Program-made: the position numbers and the translations under genes | Notes under the pieces: model-generated | Database searches by the model: none | The model's input: only the letters and a program-made list of their open reading frames with translations | What the model was told of the DNA's origin: nothing | Origin: an uncultured Clostridia bacterium | GTDB taxonomy: Bacteria > Bacillota > Clostridia > Christensenellales > UBA1242 | Length of the DNA: 64,000 nucleotides | Reading direction: 5' to 3' | Assembly: GCA_947624415.1 (NCBI GenBank) | Contig: CANQKH010000002.1 | Location: forward strand, 62,001-126,000 | In this document: positions 18,649 to 25,967 of the stretch, one piece after another | How the letters are laid out: every line of letters begins with the position of its first letter | How positions within the stretch are numbered: the first letter of the stretch is position 1

Positions 18649-19131
18649 ATGATAAAAACAGGAAAACACTATAAATTAGTTTCAAATATAGGGAAATGTT
18701 TAGGGATTGGCGCACTTGTTGCAGTATGCTCGGCCCTTTATCATCTTCCAAACGCACTAGTAAATGAAAAACATAAAAATGACATTCTTAAGGCGACAGA
18801 ATATTCTAACTATGTAACAGAACAAACACAAATTTATGATTATCGTTTGCAAAACAATGAAATTTCAAAAGAAGAATATTCCAACTTGTGCAAAGCACTC
18901 GAGGATGAAGACGCTTTTATTAAACAAAATGGCACTCCCCTACAAATCGAATATTATAATCTCTCGAAAAGCAATGAAAATAAACATTTCACCTCTTGTG
19001 GTATAGCACTTGGCATTTCTCTCGGCCTTGCTGTAACAAGTGGAGTTTTTATAGAGATTGCTGATGAAATGGAAAAAAAATATCAAAAATATATGAAAAA
19101 TTATAAAAATTTAACCAATGTTCATATTTAG
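18649..19131 (+). CDS. Two-helix membrane protein, paralogue B, 160 aa
   Basis: Same layout as its neighbours: N-terminal helix at about 18-38, loop with QIYDYRLQNNEISKEEYSNL then EDAFIKQNGTPLQ, and a second helix at about 115-135 (GIALGISLGLAVTSGVF). The ATG at 18649 follows GAGGA by 5 bases; a TTG four codons earlier lies inside the ribosome site and is rejected. The 137 bases before it contain no clear strong promoter, only a weak CCTTG/CAAGG hairpin, so it may be read from the upstream promoter. Function unknown. Confidence 0.75.
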   Translation: MIKTGKHYKLVSNIGKCLGIGALVAVCSALYHLPNALVNEKHKNDILKATEYSNYVTEQTQIYDYRLQNNEISKEEYSNLCKALEDEDAFIKQNGTPLQIEYYNLSKSNENKHFTSCGIALGISLGLAVTSGVFIEIADEMEKKYQKYMKNYKNLTNVHI

Positions 19132-19142
19132 AGGAGCAAATT

Positions 19143-19628
19143 ATGTTAAAAACAAGAGAACAATACAAAAAGGCAATTATAAAGCATCGTGTTTTGACAG
19201 GGCTTATTGGTTTGGCATTTATAGGTGGAATTACAGCATCAGTTGTCAGCATCAAAAAAATTGACAAAAATTTTTCTTCATTGATTGAAAATTCACAAGG
19301 ATATAAGGATTATTACAATCAAACTCAAAAAAACCTTTTAGACAACGGAGAGATAACTGAAGAACAATACCAGGAAAACATTAAAAAAGGACCTGACGAC
19401 ACAAATTATAATTTATATATTAATAAAGATGGAACTAAAAAAGAAATTGACAATTACTATAAACTGGAAAGAAATCGCATACTTTCCCTTGTTTGTGTCG
19501 CAATTTGTGCAGCGTATTTGCCAATACATTTTTGCCTCTCCTCACTAAAAACACAAGCAATAAAGCGTGATTATAAAGAAAATCAAGAAAAAATTGAACT
19601 AATCGATAATGATAAAAATCAACTATAA
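19143..19628 (+). CDS. Two-helix membrane protein, paralogue C, 161 aa
   Basis: Third member of the tandem set, 11 bases after the stop of paralogue B with a GAGGAG site in the gap. It starts MLKTREQYKK, close to the MIKTGKHYKL of paralogue B. N-terminal helix at about 17-36, loop with QKNLLDNGEITEEQYQENI, second helix at about 114-135 and a charged tail. The loop lacks the AFLKQxG segment found in A and B and has instead a short Asp/Asn/Tyr-rich insert, so it is the most diverged copy. The next unit (T-box promoter) starts 8 bases after the stop. Function unknown. Confidence 0.75.
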   Translation: MLKTREQYKKAIIKHRVLTGLIGLAFIGGITASVVSIKKIDKNFSSLIENSQGYKDYYNQTQKNLLDNGEITEEQYQENIKKGPDDTNYNLYINKDGTKKEIDNYYKLERNRILSLVCVAICAAYLPIHFCLSSLKTQAIKRDYKENQEKIELIDNDKNQL

Positions 19629-19636
19629 CAAAATGC

Positions 19637-19665
19637 TTGACAAACCCATATTTTTATTATACAAT
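19637..19665 (+). promoter_or_regulatory. Promoter of the glyS T-box transcript
   Basis: TTGACA (19637-19642), a 17-base spacer, TACAAT (19660-19665). Predicted start of the leader RNA is near 19672. Confidence 0.75.
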
Positions 19666-19671
19666 TACTAT

Positions 19672-19825
19672 TGGAACTTAAATGTTGATGGAATTGGCAA
19701 CTCCGGAGTTTAACGCAAATGTCTGCGAAAGGCATAATTAAGGTGCTTAAAAAGCATAAATTAGGGTGGAACAGCGTTCAATCAAACGCCCCTACTATTA
19801 CAAAAATAGTGGGGACTTTTTTATT
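19672..19825 (+). promoter_or_regulatory. Glycyl T-box riboswitch leader
   Basis: Contains the conserved T-box segment AGGGTGGAACAGCG (19763-19776), a stem III hairpin GTGCTT/AAGCAT just upstream (about 19744-19757), and a terminator CCCC-T-ACTATT/AATAGTGGGG with a T-run (19789-19824). A GGC triplet at 19731-19733 on the 3' side of the presumed stem I fits a glycine specifier; another GGC at 19696-19698 is less well placed. At about 150 bases the leader is compact. Uncharged tRNA-Gly should stabilise the antiterminator and turn on glyS. The downstream gene, glycyl-tRNA synthetase, agrees with the specifier. Confidence 0.88.
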
Positions 19826-19944
19826 TTTAAGGCATTTTTAGTTAAAAACACAGATTTTATGCAAATTTTCCTCAATTTTTAAGGTTTTTTACATTATTAT
19901 CATTTTAGATAATATTTTAAAATTTTTATTTAAAGGAGTTTATT

Positions 19945-21327
19945 ATGAAAGAAATGAAAGCAACCATGGACAAAATTGTTAATTTATGTAAATCGCGTGG
20001 GTTTATTTTTCAAGGTAGCGAAATTTATGGCGGTTTTGCAAATACCTGGGATTTTGGTCCAATTGGAGTTGAACTTAAAAATAACATTAAAAGGGCTTGG
20101 TGGAAAAGGTTTGTTCAAGAAGACCCTTCCACCTATGGCATAGATGCCGCTATATTAATGAACCCTACTGTTTGGCAAGCATCAGGGCATATAGAAAGTT
20201 TTGGCGACCCTAAAATGGATTGCAAAAATTGCAAAACTCGTCATAGAGCAGACACATTAATAGAAAACCACAGCAAGGGTAAAGTCTCGGCAGAAGGAAT
20301 GAGCAACGAAGAAATGGAAAAATATATAGAAGAACATGATGTCCGCTGCCCTGTTTGCGGAAAAAGAGATTTCACCCCTATCCGTAAATTTAACCCAATG
20401 TTTACAACTTCAAGAGATATGACTGGTGAGGCAAGCAATGAAGTTGTTTATCTTCGTCCAGAAACTTGCCAAGGTGAATACGTGAACTTCCTAAATGTTC
20501 AACGCTCAACTCGTGCAAAAGTTCCATTCGCAATCGCTCAGATTGGAAAATCTTTTAGAAATGAAATTACTCCTGGTAACTTCCTCTTTAGAACAATCGA
20601 ATTTGAACAAATGGAATTACAAAAATTTTGTAAAGATGAAGATAGCATGAATTATTATAACGAATATAAAGAAAAAGCATTGCAATTTGTCAAAGATTTA
20701 GGCCTGGATTGCGAGCATTTAAGATTCCACGACCACGACAAACTCGCTCACTATGCTAAAGCGGCTTGCGACATTCAATTTCTCTTTCCAATTGGTTGGC
20801 AAGAACTTAATGGAATACACCACAGAGGAACATGGGATTTGTCAAGGCATCAAGAATTTTCTGGCAAAAATATGAATTATCTTGACCCCGTTACTAACGA
20901 AAAATTTATCCCTACTGTCATTGAATATTCAATTGGTGCAGATAGACTCACTCTTGCTCTTCTTTGTGAAGCATATGATGAAGAAGTCCTTGACAATGGT
21001 GAAACAAGAGTTGTAATGCATTTAAACCCTTCAATAGCCCCTTACAAAGTTGCAGTTTTGCCTCTCCAAAAGAATCTTTCTGACAAGGCAAAAGATGTTC
21101 TAAACATTTTAAATAAAGAATTTATGTGCGACTATGATGAAGCGGGGTCAATTGGAAAAAGATATCGTAGGCAAGACGAAATTGGAACTCCTTTCGCTGT
21201 AACAATTGACTTTGATACTCTTGAAAATAATACCGTTACTATCCGCGACAGAGATAGCATGGAACAAATTCGTCTTGGAATCGACGAACTTGTAGATTAC
21301 ATTCAAAAAAGAATAAAATTTAATTAA
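19945..21327 (+). CDS. glyS: Glycyl-tRNA synthetase, dimeric single-chain type, 460 aa
   Basis: Charges tRNA-Gly with glycine using ATP. It is the class II homodimeric type, not the alpha2beta2 form. Visible signatures: N-terminal GSEIYGGFANTWDFGPIGVE, a zinc-type set CKNC...CPVC (about residues 94-97 and 136-139), motif 2 FRNEITPGNFLFRTIEFEQM, and motif 3 with EYSIGADRLTLALL, followed by an anticodon-binding domain (PYKVAVLPLQK onward). Length is normal for bacterial members. ATG 19945 has AAAGGAG 7 bases upstream. The T-box leader upstream gives control by tRNA-Gly charging. Confidence 0.96.
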   Translation: MKEMKATMDKIVNLCKSRGFIFQGSEIYGGFANTWDFGPIGVELKNNIKRAWWKRFVQEDPSTYGIDAAILMNPTVWQASGHIESFGDPKMDCKNCKTRHRADTLIENHSKGKVSAEGMSNEEMEKYIEEHDVRCPVCGKRDFTPIRKFNPMFTTSRDMTGEASNEVVYLRPETCQGEYVNFLNVQRSTRAKVPFAIAQIGKSFRNEITPGNFLFRTIEFEQMELQKFCKDEDSMNYYNEYKEKALQFVKDLGLDCEHLRFHDHDKLAHYAKAACDIQFLFPIGWQELNGIHHRGTWDLSRHQEFSGKNMNYLDPVTNEKFIPTVIEYSIGADRLTLALLCEAYDEEVLDNGETRVVMHLNPSIAPYKVAVLPLQKNLSDKAKDVLNILNKEFMCDYDEAGSIGKRYRRQDEIGTPFAVTIDFDTLENNTVTIRDRDSMEQIRLGIDELVDYIQKRIKFN

Positions 21328-21421
21328 TTTTAAGTTTTTTAACGAAAATTTGTTGATTTTTTACAAAAAATTCCATTTTTTACTTAATTTTACAGATTTT
21401 TAATGTTAAAATCTACAAATA

Positions 21422-21456
21422 AAAAATATATTGAGTTTCAAATTCAATATATTTTT
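21422..21456. terminator. Bidirectional terminator between glyS and the radical SAM operon
   Basis: A-run, AATATATTGA, a loop, TCAATATATT and T-run, located between the convergent stops at 21327 and 21457. Confidence 0.75.
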
Positions 21457-22728
21457 TTACTTGTCAAAATCATTTGTATAAGAAGGATAAAACATAGATA
21501 AAATTGCCCCATAATGCACAAATCCCTTCTTTGTAAAAAATATGAAATTATCTTTAATATAAATTAACTTTTTAGATAATAAAAATTCAAATTGCTCTTT
21601 ATATACATCGAGAGGATTTTCTCCTAAAATATCCTCCATTATCATTAAGTTAAATCGACCACAATATCCACTTATGGCAATATATTTAGCAAGCATCTCC
21701 TCTTTTGGCAAAATATAACTATCTTCAAAATCAAAACTTCCTTTTTCAATACATTCTTCCAATGTTTTGCCACTCTTACCTATATTATATGTTACTCCCT
21801 CTCTAGATTTACTTTGAGCAGATATCCCAAATCCTTTATATGAAATATTATTTATCATTCGATTTCGTATATATGATGACAAACCTAGGTCATCATATAT
21901 TGAAAAAGTGTTTTGTCCAAAAATACCTTTGTATCCTAATTTCAACAAACTCTTGTATAAATAATAATATTCATTAAAAAGTTGCTTTTTTGACTTAAAT
22001 TCATTTATATTTAATATATTTGTGCGAAATTCGTATAATGTAACCTGTTGAGGCTTCAAAATTGCTATTGTTTTTATGGCAGAAATTAAGTCTTTTTTAT
22101 TCTGTTTTTCCAATCCATACATTAAATCAATATTTACTTTTGCTATGCCATTTTTCTTGCACATCGATAATACATCCTTCATTCTTTCGAGAGTTGGATT
22201 TGGTCGCGAATTTCTTTTTAAAAATTTTTTGTTGACGGTTTGCAAGCCAAATGAAATTCTTTTTATTCCGCTGTTTACTATTAATTTTATTTTTTCCTCA
22301 TCTATAGTAAAAAATGTGGATTCTATTGAAGGCTCAAAATCCTCTGCTGTTGTAGTTTTTGAAATAAAATCCTTTAAAAAATTAAGCAATCGCTCTAAAT
22401 TTCCATATTCAAGACAGGTTGGAGTTCCCCCTCCAATATCAAGACCTTTTAATACAATATTTTTGTGTGTTTCACTAAATCTTTTTATGTCTTTAATCAA
22501 TATATCGACATATTTGTCTTCTAGACTTTTTTCTGGTTTAAGATATTTGACATATTCACAAAATTTACACTTTGATTTACAAAAAGGGATATGTATATAA
22601 TAACATATCTCTTTTTCATCAAATTTTATATCCCTTTCACTCTTAAATTTTAGCCAATCCTCCCTTCGAATTGGATAAGAAGTGTTTAATTTGTCGCTTT
22701 TTATTAATTTTTTATATGTTTTTTGCAT
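21457..22728 (-). CDS. HemN/HemW-like radical SAM enzyme of the peptide locus, 423 aa
   Basis: The radical SAM cluster motif CX3CX2C is at C50, C54, C57 within YIHIPFCKSKCKFCEY, the HIPFC context being typical of the HemN/HemW group. SAM-binding GGGTPT is at 99-104, and later segments (ISFGLQTVNKKFLKRNSR, NIDLMYGLEKQ) match the group. The C-terminal 70 residues resemble the winged-helix end of HemN-type enzymes. True HemN/HemW housekeeping is possible, but this gene lies 13 bases behind the second radical SAM gene in a unit headed by a Ser/Cys-rich precursor; HemN-like class C radical SAM methyltransferases are known tailoring enzymes in RiPP pathways. A peptide-modifying role is therefore the better reading, by context. 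The ribosome site is weak (GAGAAAAAA). Confidence 0.8.
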   Translation of the reverse strand: MQKTYKKLIKSDKLNTSYPIRREDWLKFKSERDIKFDEKEICYYIHIPFCKSKCKFCEYVKYLKPEKSLEDKYVDILIKDIKRFSETHKNIVLKGLDIGGGTPTCLEYGNLERLLNFLKDFISKTTTAEDFEPSIESTFFTIDEEKIKLIVNSGIKRISFGLQTVNKKFLKRNSRPNPTLERMKDVLSMCKKNGIAKVNIDLMYGLEKQNKKDLISAIKTIAILKPQQVTLYEFRTNILNINEFKSKKQLFNEYYYLYKSLLKLGYKGIFGQNTFSIYDDLGLSSYIRNRMINNISYKGFGISAQSKSREGVTYNIGKSGKTLEECIEKGSFDFEDSYILPKEEMLAKYIAISGYCGRFNLMIMEDILGENPLDVYKEQFEFLLSKKLIYIKDNFIFFTKKGFVHYGAILSMFYPSYTNDFDK

Positions 22729-22741
22729 TTTTTTCTCATAT

Positions 22742-23656
22742 TTAATATATTATATTGCCAAATCCTGCACAAAGATTGTTCTCAACAGTATAACTAAATT
22801 GACCAGCCGCCTGTGGATTTAAATCTCTAACCACACGTGAGTAAAATTCAACTAATGTCCCATCTTTTGATATATACATTCCATTTGCACAATCACAAAT
22901 GTTGGCATTCTTCAAGTTGGAAACAATTGCACAGTCAGGGCTTAAATTTTTAAAAATTTCCTTATATTCGACATAATTTTGCTTTGAAAATTCATTTAAT
23001 GGCATGAGTCCAACAAACCCTACTCTAAAAATTCCCAAATTCGCCGCCATTTCAAGATAATTTTCTACATTCTCTGCACTATCTATATAATTTTTTATCA
23101 AAAGACTATTTAATCTTAACAAATGTTTATTTTCTAGTTTGTTTTGCAAACTTTTAATTTCATCTAAGTGGATGGTTTTAAATCCAAACAATTGGTCATT
23201 CTTTTCATCTAAATAGTGATGTCTTGATATGTGAATTCCTGCTATATTCTTATAATTATCAAGTTCCAATACCTTATCAAGATTAAACCCATTGGTGTTT
23301 ATAGTAAGATATTGCCTATAACCTAAAACCTCGAAAATTGCATTTACAACTTTATTAAGCAACTCTACATTTAAAAATGGTTCGCCACCAGTTATCGACA
23401 CCCTATTTAATAAATTCTTCTCTTTTAGTTCTTCTAATACAAATTTTAACTTTTCTACATTAAATTTTTTATCGGTGAAGGTTTGTTTCTTCTTTGTATT
23501 GTTATTGCAAAAAGGACAACTTGCAAGGCAAACATCGGTTATACTTATATATAAATTATACGTCCTATACTTATCCTCTCTATTTAAGTCGTCCTTTGAA
23601 CAAATATTATTTCTTAAAATGACTTTTTTGCCAAACAATTCTACTTCTTTTGGCAT
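22742..23656 (-). CDS. Radical SAM peptide-maturase candidate, 304 aa
   Basis: The CX3CX2C motif is at C43, C47, C50 (ITDVCLASCPFCNN), with SAM-binding ITGGEPFLN (88-96) and a conserved INTNGFN strand (119-125). The C-terminal part has four more cysteines, C242, C254, C256 and C296, some of which could bind an auxiliary cluster, although the region is shorter than a full SPASM domain. The start is ATG 23656, one base after the TAA of the precursor gene, so translation is coupled. A frame extension upstream to 23788 only reads the Ser/Cys codons of the precursor in another frame (repeated Val, Gln, Arg) and is rejected. I infer that it modifies the Ser/Cys tail of the adjacent peptide, for instance by thioether formation, but the chemistry is not visible. 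Confidence 0.8.
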   Translation of the reverse strand: MPKEVELFGKKVILRNNICSKDDLNREDKYRTYNLYISITDVCLASCPFCNNNTKKKQTFTDKKFNVEKLKFVLEELKEKNLLNRVSITGGEPFLNVELLNKVVNAIFEVLGYRQYLTINTNGFNLDKVLELDNYKNIAGIHISRHHYLDEKNDQLFGFKTIHLDEIKSLQNKLENKHLLRLNSLLIKNYIDSAENVENYLEMAANLGIFRVGFVGLMPLNEFSKQNYVEYKEIFKNLSPDCAIVSNLKNANICDCANGMYISKDGTLVEFYSRVVRDLNPQAAGQFSYTVENNLCAGFGNIIY

Positions 23657-23657
23657 T

Positions 23658-24092
23658 TTAACATCCCGATGAAGACTGGCATGAACTTCTTGCCGTTGAG
23701 GAACAACTCGAAGAACTTGAGCCACTCGAATGGCAACTTGATGAACTTGAGCTGCTTGTCGAATGACAACTTGATGAGCTTGAACCACATTTTGACAAAC
23801 TGCTTGAATGACAACCTGCAGAATTAATTTGTGTTGCCTTATATTGATTGTTTAAATCTAACTTATTTAAATCTGCTTTTGATATTGCATTATATGCTTC
23901 TAGGAATGTGCTTTTACCGTCTAAAATAATCGCTAAAACATTTGAGTCAAACAACTTTTTAAATTGGTCGCTTGTTTGATCATATACCTCTGCATATTTT
24001 AAATATTTTACATAAGTCTCTACCTTATCTAAAACATCACCACCACGTTTTAACATTCTATCTAAAAATTCTATATGTTCTAAATCTGTCAT
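23658..24092 (-). CDS. Ser/Cys-rich peptide precursor (RiPP-like), 144 aa
   Basis: Residues 1-93 form a Cys-free helical leader-like domain (MTDLEHIEFLDRMLKRGGD onward). Residues 94-144 are a tail of 51 residues with 31 Ser, 7 Cys (94, 102, 109, 120, 130, 138, 144), 3 His, 3 Gly and little else. Three of the cysteines are followed by His-Ser, and the last residue is Cys. Gaps between cysteines are 8, 7, 11, 10, 8 and 6. The gene has a near-consensus promoter and a GGGGG ribosome site ahead of ATG 24092, and heads a unit with two radical SAM genes. This is the layout of a ribosomally made, post-translationally modified peptide. It is longer than SCIFF-type precursors, and I do not recognise a named family. 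Function of the product is unknown. Confidence 0.75.
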   Translation of the reverse strand: MTDLEHIEFLDRMLKRGGDVLDKVETYVKYLKYAEVYDQTSDQFKKLFDSNVLAIILDGKSTFLEAYNAISKADLNKLDLNNQYKATQINSAGCHSSSLSKCGSSSSSCHSTSSSSSSSCHSSGSSSSSCSSTARSSCQSSSGC

Positions 24093-24109
24093 TTTGCCCC
24101 CTTGTAATT

Positions 24110-24138
24110 ATTTTATCACATTACTCAATTTTTGTCAA
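24110..24138 (-). promoter_or_regulatory. Promoter of the Ser/Cys peptide / radical SAM unit
   Basis: Minus strand TTGACA (24133-24138), a 17-base spacer, TAAAAT (24110-24115). It is one of the strongest-looking promoters in the window; the predicted start is near 24103, with the GGGGG ribosome site right behind it. Confidence 0.8.
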
Positions 24139-24193
24139 TCTTAATATGGAATATAAATATTATAATCTCACATAATATAGCGAGGAGGTTTTT

Positions 24194-24424
24194 ATGTCGA
24201 ATAATTCTATCAATAAGGGTATATCCTGTAATGTTTCGGGTTGCGTCTACAACGAAAGAGGTTGTAATTGCAATCTCGAAAGAGTCTCAATTTCAAAAGG
24301 AAGCGGAAGTCATCATTTCTGCAAAAGTTATATTTCTCTTAATGACGAAGTCGACTCGACAAGAAAATATAACGTAGAAAGTGCCGATGATGAATTTTTC
24401 GGTTTAGATGATTTTGAAGACTAA
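24194..24424 (+). CDS. DUF1540-like small Cys-rich protein, 76 aa
   Basis: Cysteines at 12, 17, 24, 26 and 43 in the pattern ISCNVSGCVYNERGCNC...FCKSY resemble the DUF1540 domain, a short presumed metal-binding unit common in Clostridia. The C-terminal third is acidic (ESADDEFFGLDDFED). ATG 24194 follows a strong GAGGAGG. A TATAAT at 24161-24166 may be its -10, with no clear -35. It is divergent from the Ser/Cys peptide gene, sharing a 100-base region. Whether it takes part in that pathway is unknown; DUF1540 genes occur widely elsewhere. Confidence 0.75.
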   Translation: MSNNSINKGISCNVSGCVYNERGCNCNLERVSISKGSGSHHFCKSYISLNDEVDSTRKYNVESADDEFFGLDDFED

Positions 24425-24468
24425 AAAAAAGACTAATATGGGTCAAACTTCCCAATTAGTCTTTTTTA
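24424..24468. terminator. Bidirectional terminator between the DUF1540-like gene and the envelope operon
   Basis: A-run, AGACTAAT, then TGGG/CCCA closing an 8-base loop, ATTAGTCT and T-run. It lies between convergent stops at 24424 and 24466. Confidence 0.85.
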
Positions 24469-25179
24469 ATTTCTCCTACTCATAAACAGCAACATAAGAA
24501 TTCTAAACAAATATGCAACCGACACTAAAAGTGATGCAACATATGTTAGGGCTGCTGAATTTAATAACTCGTCAGTTGCCACAATCTCTTCTTGGCTTGA
24601 TGCTCCCATATCTAAAAGTATTTTTTTTGCTCTTCGCGAAGCATCATATTCAACAGGCAAAGTTACTAAACTTACTAAAACTGAAAATGTATAAAGTCCC
24701 ACATATGCATAAATAATTATATTCCCAACACCTGTAAAAAGAAGTATTTCCAGTAAAAATCCTATAAAAATTACAGGAAGCAATAATCTTGAAATAAAAT
24801 TGCTTATTTTTATTGTCAGCATTCTTATTTTTAGTGGTGCATATCCTTGGGCATCTTGTAATGCGTGTCCAAACTCATGTGCAACAATGGCTTGAGATGC
24901 TATTGACTTTGAGTGATAATTACCTTGTGATATCACCAGCATTTTTGCTGATGGGTCATAGTGGTCAGTTAGACTTCCACTGCATTCACCAACAGATATG
25001 TTTACTCCTTGTTCGCCCGCCAATCTTAATGCCAGTTCTTCGCCTGTTAAGTCTAGAGATGAAGCGACTTTGCTGTATTTTGAAAACGCTCCTTGAACTT
25101 TCGTTTCGGCAAGTATTGCAATAAGAATTGTAAACACTATTAAACATGAACAAATAATATATCCAGTATAAATTCCCAT
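24466..25179 (-). CDS. YugP-type neutral zinc metallopeptidase, 237 aa
   Basis: Membrane protease of the Zn_peptidase_2 (YugP) family. N-terminal helix at about 5-24; conserved DHYDPSAKMLVISQGNYHS (72-90); catalytic HEFGH (101-105, with H101, E102 and H105); then several C-terminal helices (about 125-165 and 205-232). It has the full set of family features. It lies 8 bases behind a second paralogue, with GGAGGGAG as ribosome site. It is last in the probable six-gene operon beginning at 31966, and a terminator follows directly. Substrate is unknown. Confidence 0.88.
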   Translation of the reverse strand: MGIYTGYIICSCLIVFTILIAILAETKVQGAFSKYSKVASSLDLTGEELALRLAGEQGVNISVGECSGSLTDHYDPSAKMLVISQGNYHSKSIASQAIVAHEFGHALQDAQGYAPLKIRMLTIKISNFISRLLLPVIFIGFLLEILLFTGVGNIIIYAYVGLYTFSVLVSLVTLPVEYDASRRAKKILLDMGASSQEEIVATDELLNSAALTYVASLLVSVAYLFRILMLLFMSRRN

Positions 25180-25187
25180 TCTCCCTC

Positions 25188-25910
25188 CTAATTAAACAAT
25201 GTTCCCTTCTTTGACGCACCTGTCCAGAATAGAATAATTTTAAGAAATTCTGCCCAATACGTTAAAGCAGCACTCTTTAAGAATTTTTTACATAATTTAA
25301 GTTGTCTTTCGTCAAAAATTTCCTTCAAAAACACCATTGCTTTACGCGAAGCATCTTTTTCGATTGAAATGGTCATCAACTTTACAACAAGTGATAAAAT
25401 AAATATTAAAACACCAACGCCTATAAGTGCAAGCCCAATGTAAAACTTTGTGCCACCAAAGGCAAGCAATATTATTCCTGCCAGTAAACTTGGCATAAAT
25501 ATTCTGCCAACTATCCTTCCAAATTTCCTCAAGAAATTCAAGCGTTTCAACTTGTTTCCGCTGCTGTCTTGTAATGCATGGCCAAGTTCGTGCGATATAA
25601 TCGTGTAAGAGGCAAGGGTTTTTAAGTTTATTGTGTTTGATGACAAAAATAGTCTTTGAGCACCATATGCATCGCCTGCAATACGTGAAATCTGTATAAC
25701 TTCTAGATTGAAATTCTTAAAATATTTCTTCTGCAAATAATAAATATACTGCAATGGTGTTAATTGCGTATCTGCTTCAATGCTATTCATTTTTTGATAT
25801 TTTTCTTCAAAGCGGTCCCCTGCAAAATTTGCCACTGCAAGTAAAAAACATATTAAAAACGCAAATGCTATTACGCCGCCTATAATTATCCAAATTGTTG
25901 TATTGCTCAT
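25188..25910 (-). CDS. YugP-type zinc metallopeptidase paralogue, diverged, 240 aa
   Basis: Same architecture as the following gene: N-terminal helix at about 5-29, zinc motif HELGH (107-111), a double hydrophobic region at about 128-172 and a C-terminal helical part. The usual DHYDP segment upstream of the zinc site is replaced by GDAYGAQRLFLSSN, so one conserved His/Asp feature of the family is lost while the zinc site is kept. Tandem position next to the intact copy indicates duplication followed by divergence. It may have a different substrate, or act as a partner of the other copy (inference). Confidence 0.83.
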   Translation of the reverse strand: MSNTTIWIIIGGVIAFAFLICFLLAVANFAGDRFEEKYQKMNSIEADTQLTPLQYIYYLQKKYFKNFNLEVIQISRIAGDAYGAQRLFLSSNTINLKTLASYTIISHELGHALQDSSGNKLKRLNFLRKFGRIVGRIFMPSLLAGIILLAFGGTKFYIGLALIGVGVLIFILSLVVKLMTISIEKDASRKAMVFLKEIFDERQLKLCKKFLKSAALTYWAEFLKIILFWTGASKKGTLFN

Positions 25911-25967
25911 ATTTATATTTTAATCTATTTTTATTGATTTTACAAATGTTTTTAGTGATTTTATCAA

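Noticed and set aside
22076-22600. 174-residue plus-strand frame
   Set aside because: Antisense to the HemN-like radical SAM gene, no ribosome site, and hydrophobic low-complexity sequence typical of a reversed frame.
23657-23788. N-terminal extension of the 304-aa radical SAM enzyme (Val/Gln/Arg/His-rich repeats)
   Set aside because: It is the Ser/Cys tail of the upstream precursor read in another frame; the conserved protein begins at ATG 23656 right after the precursor stop.
24132-24166. Full promoter for the DUF1540-like gene using TTGTCA and TATAAT
   Set aside because: The spacer would be 23 bases, too long; only the TATAAT remains plausible.
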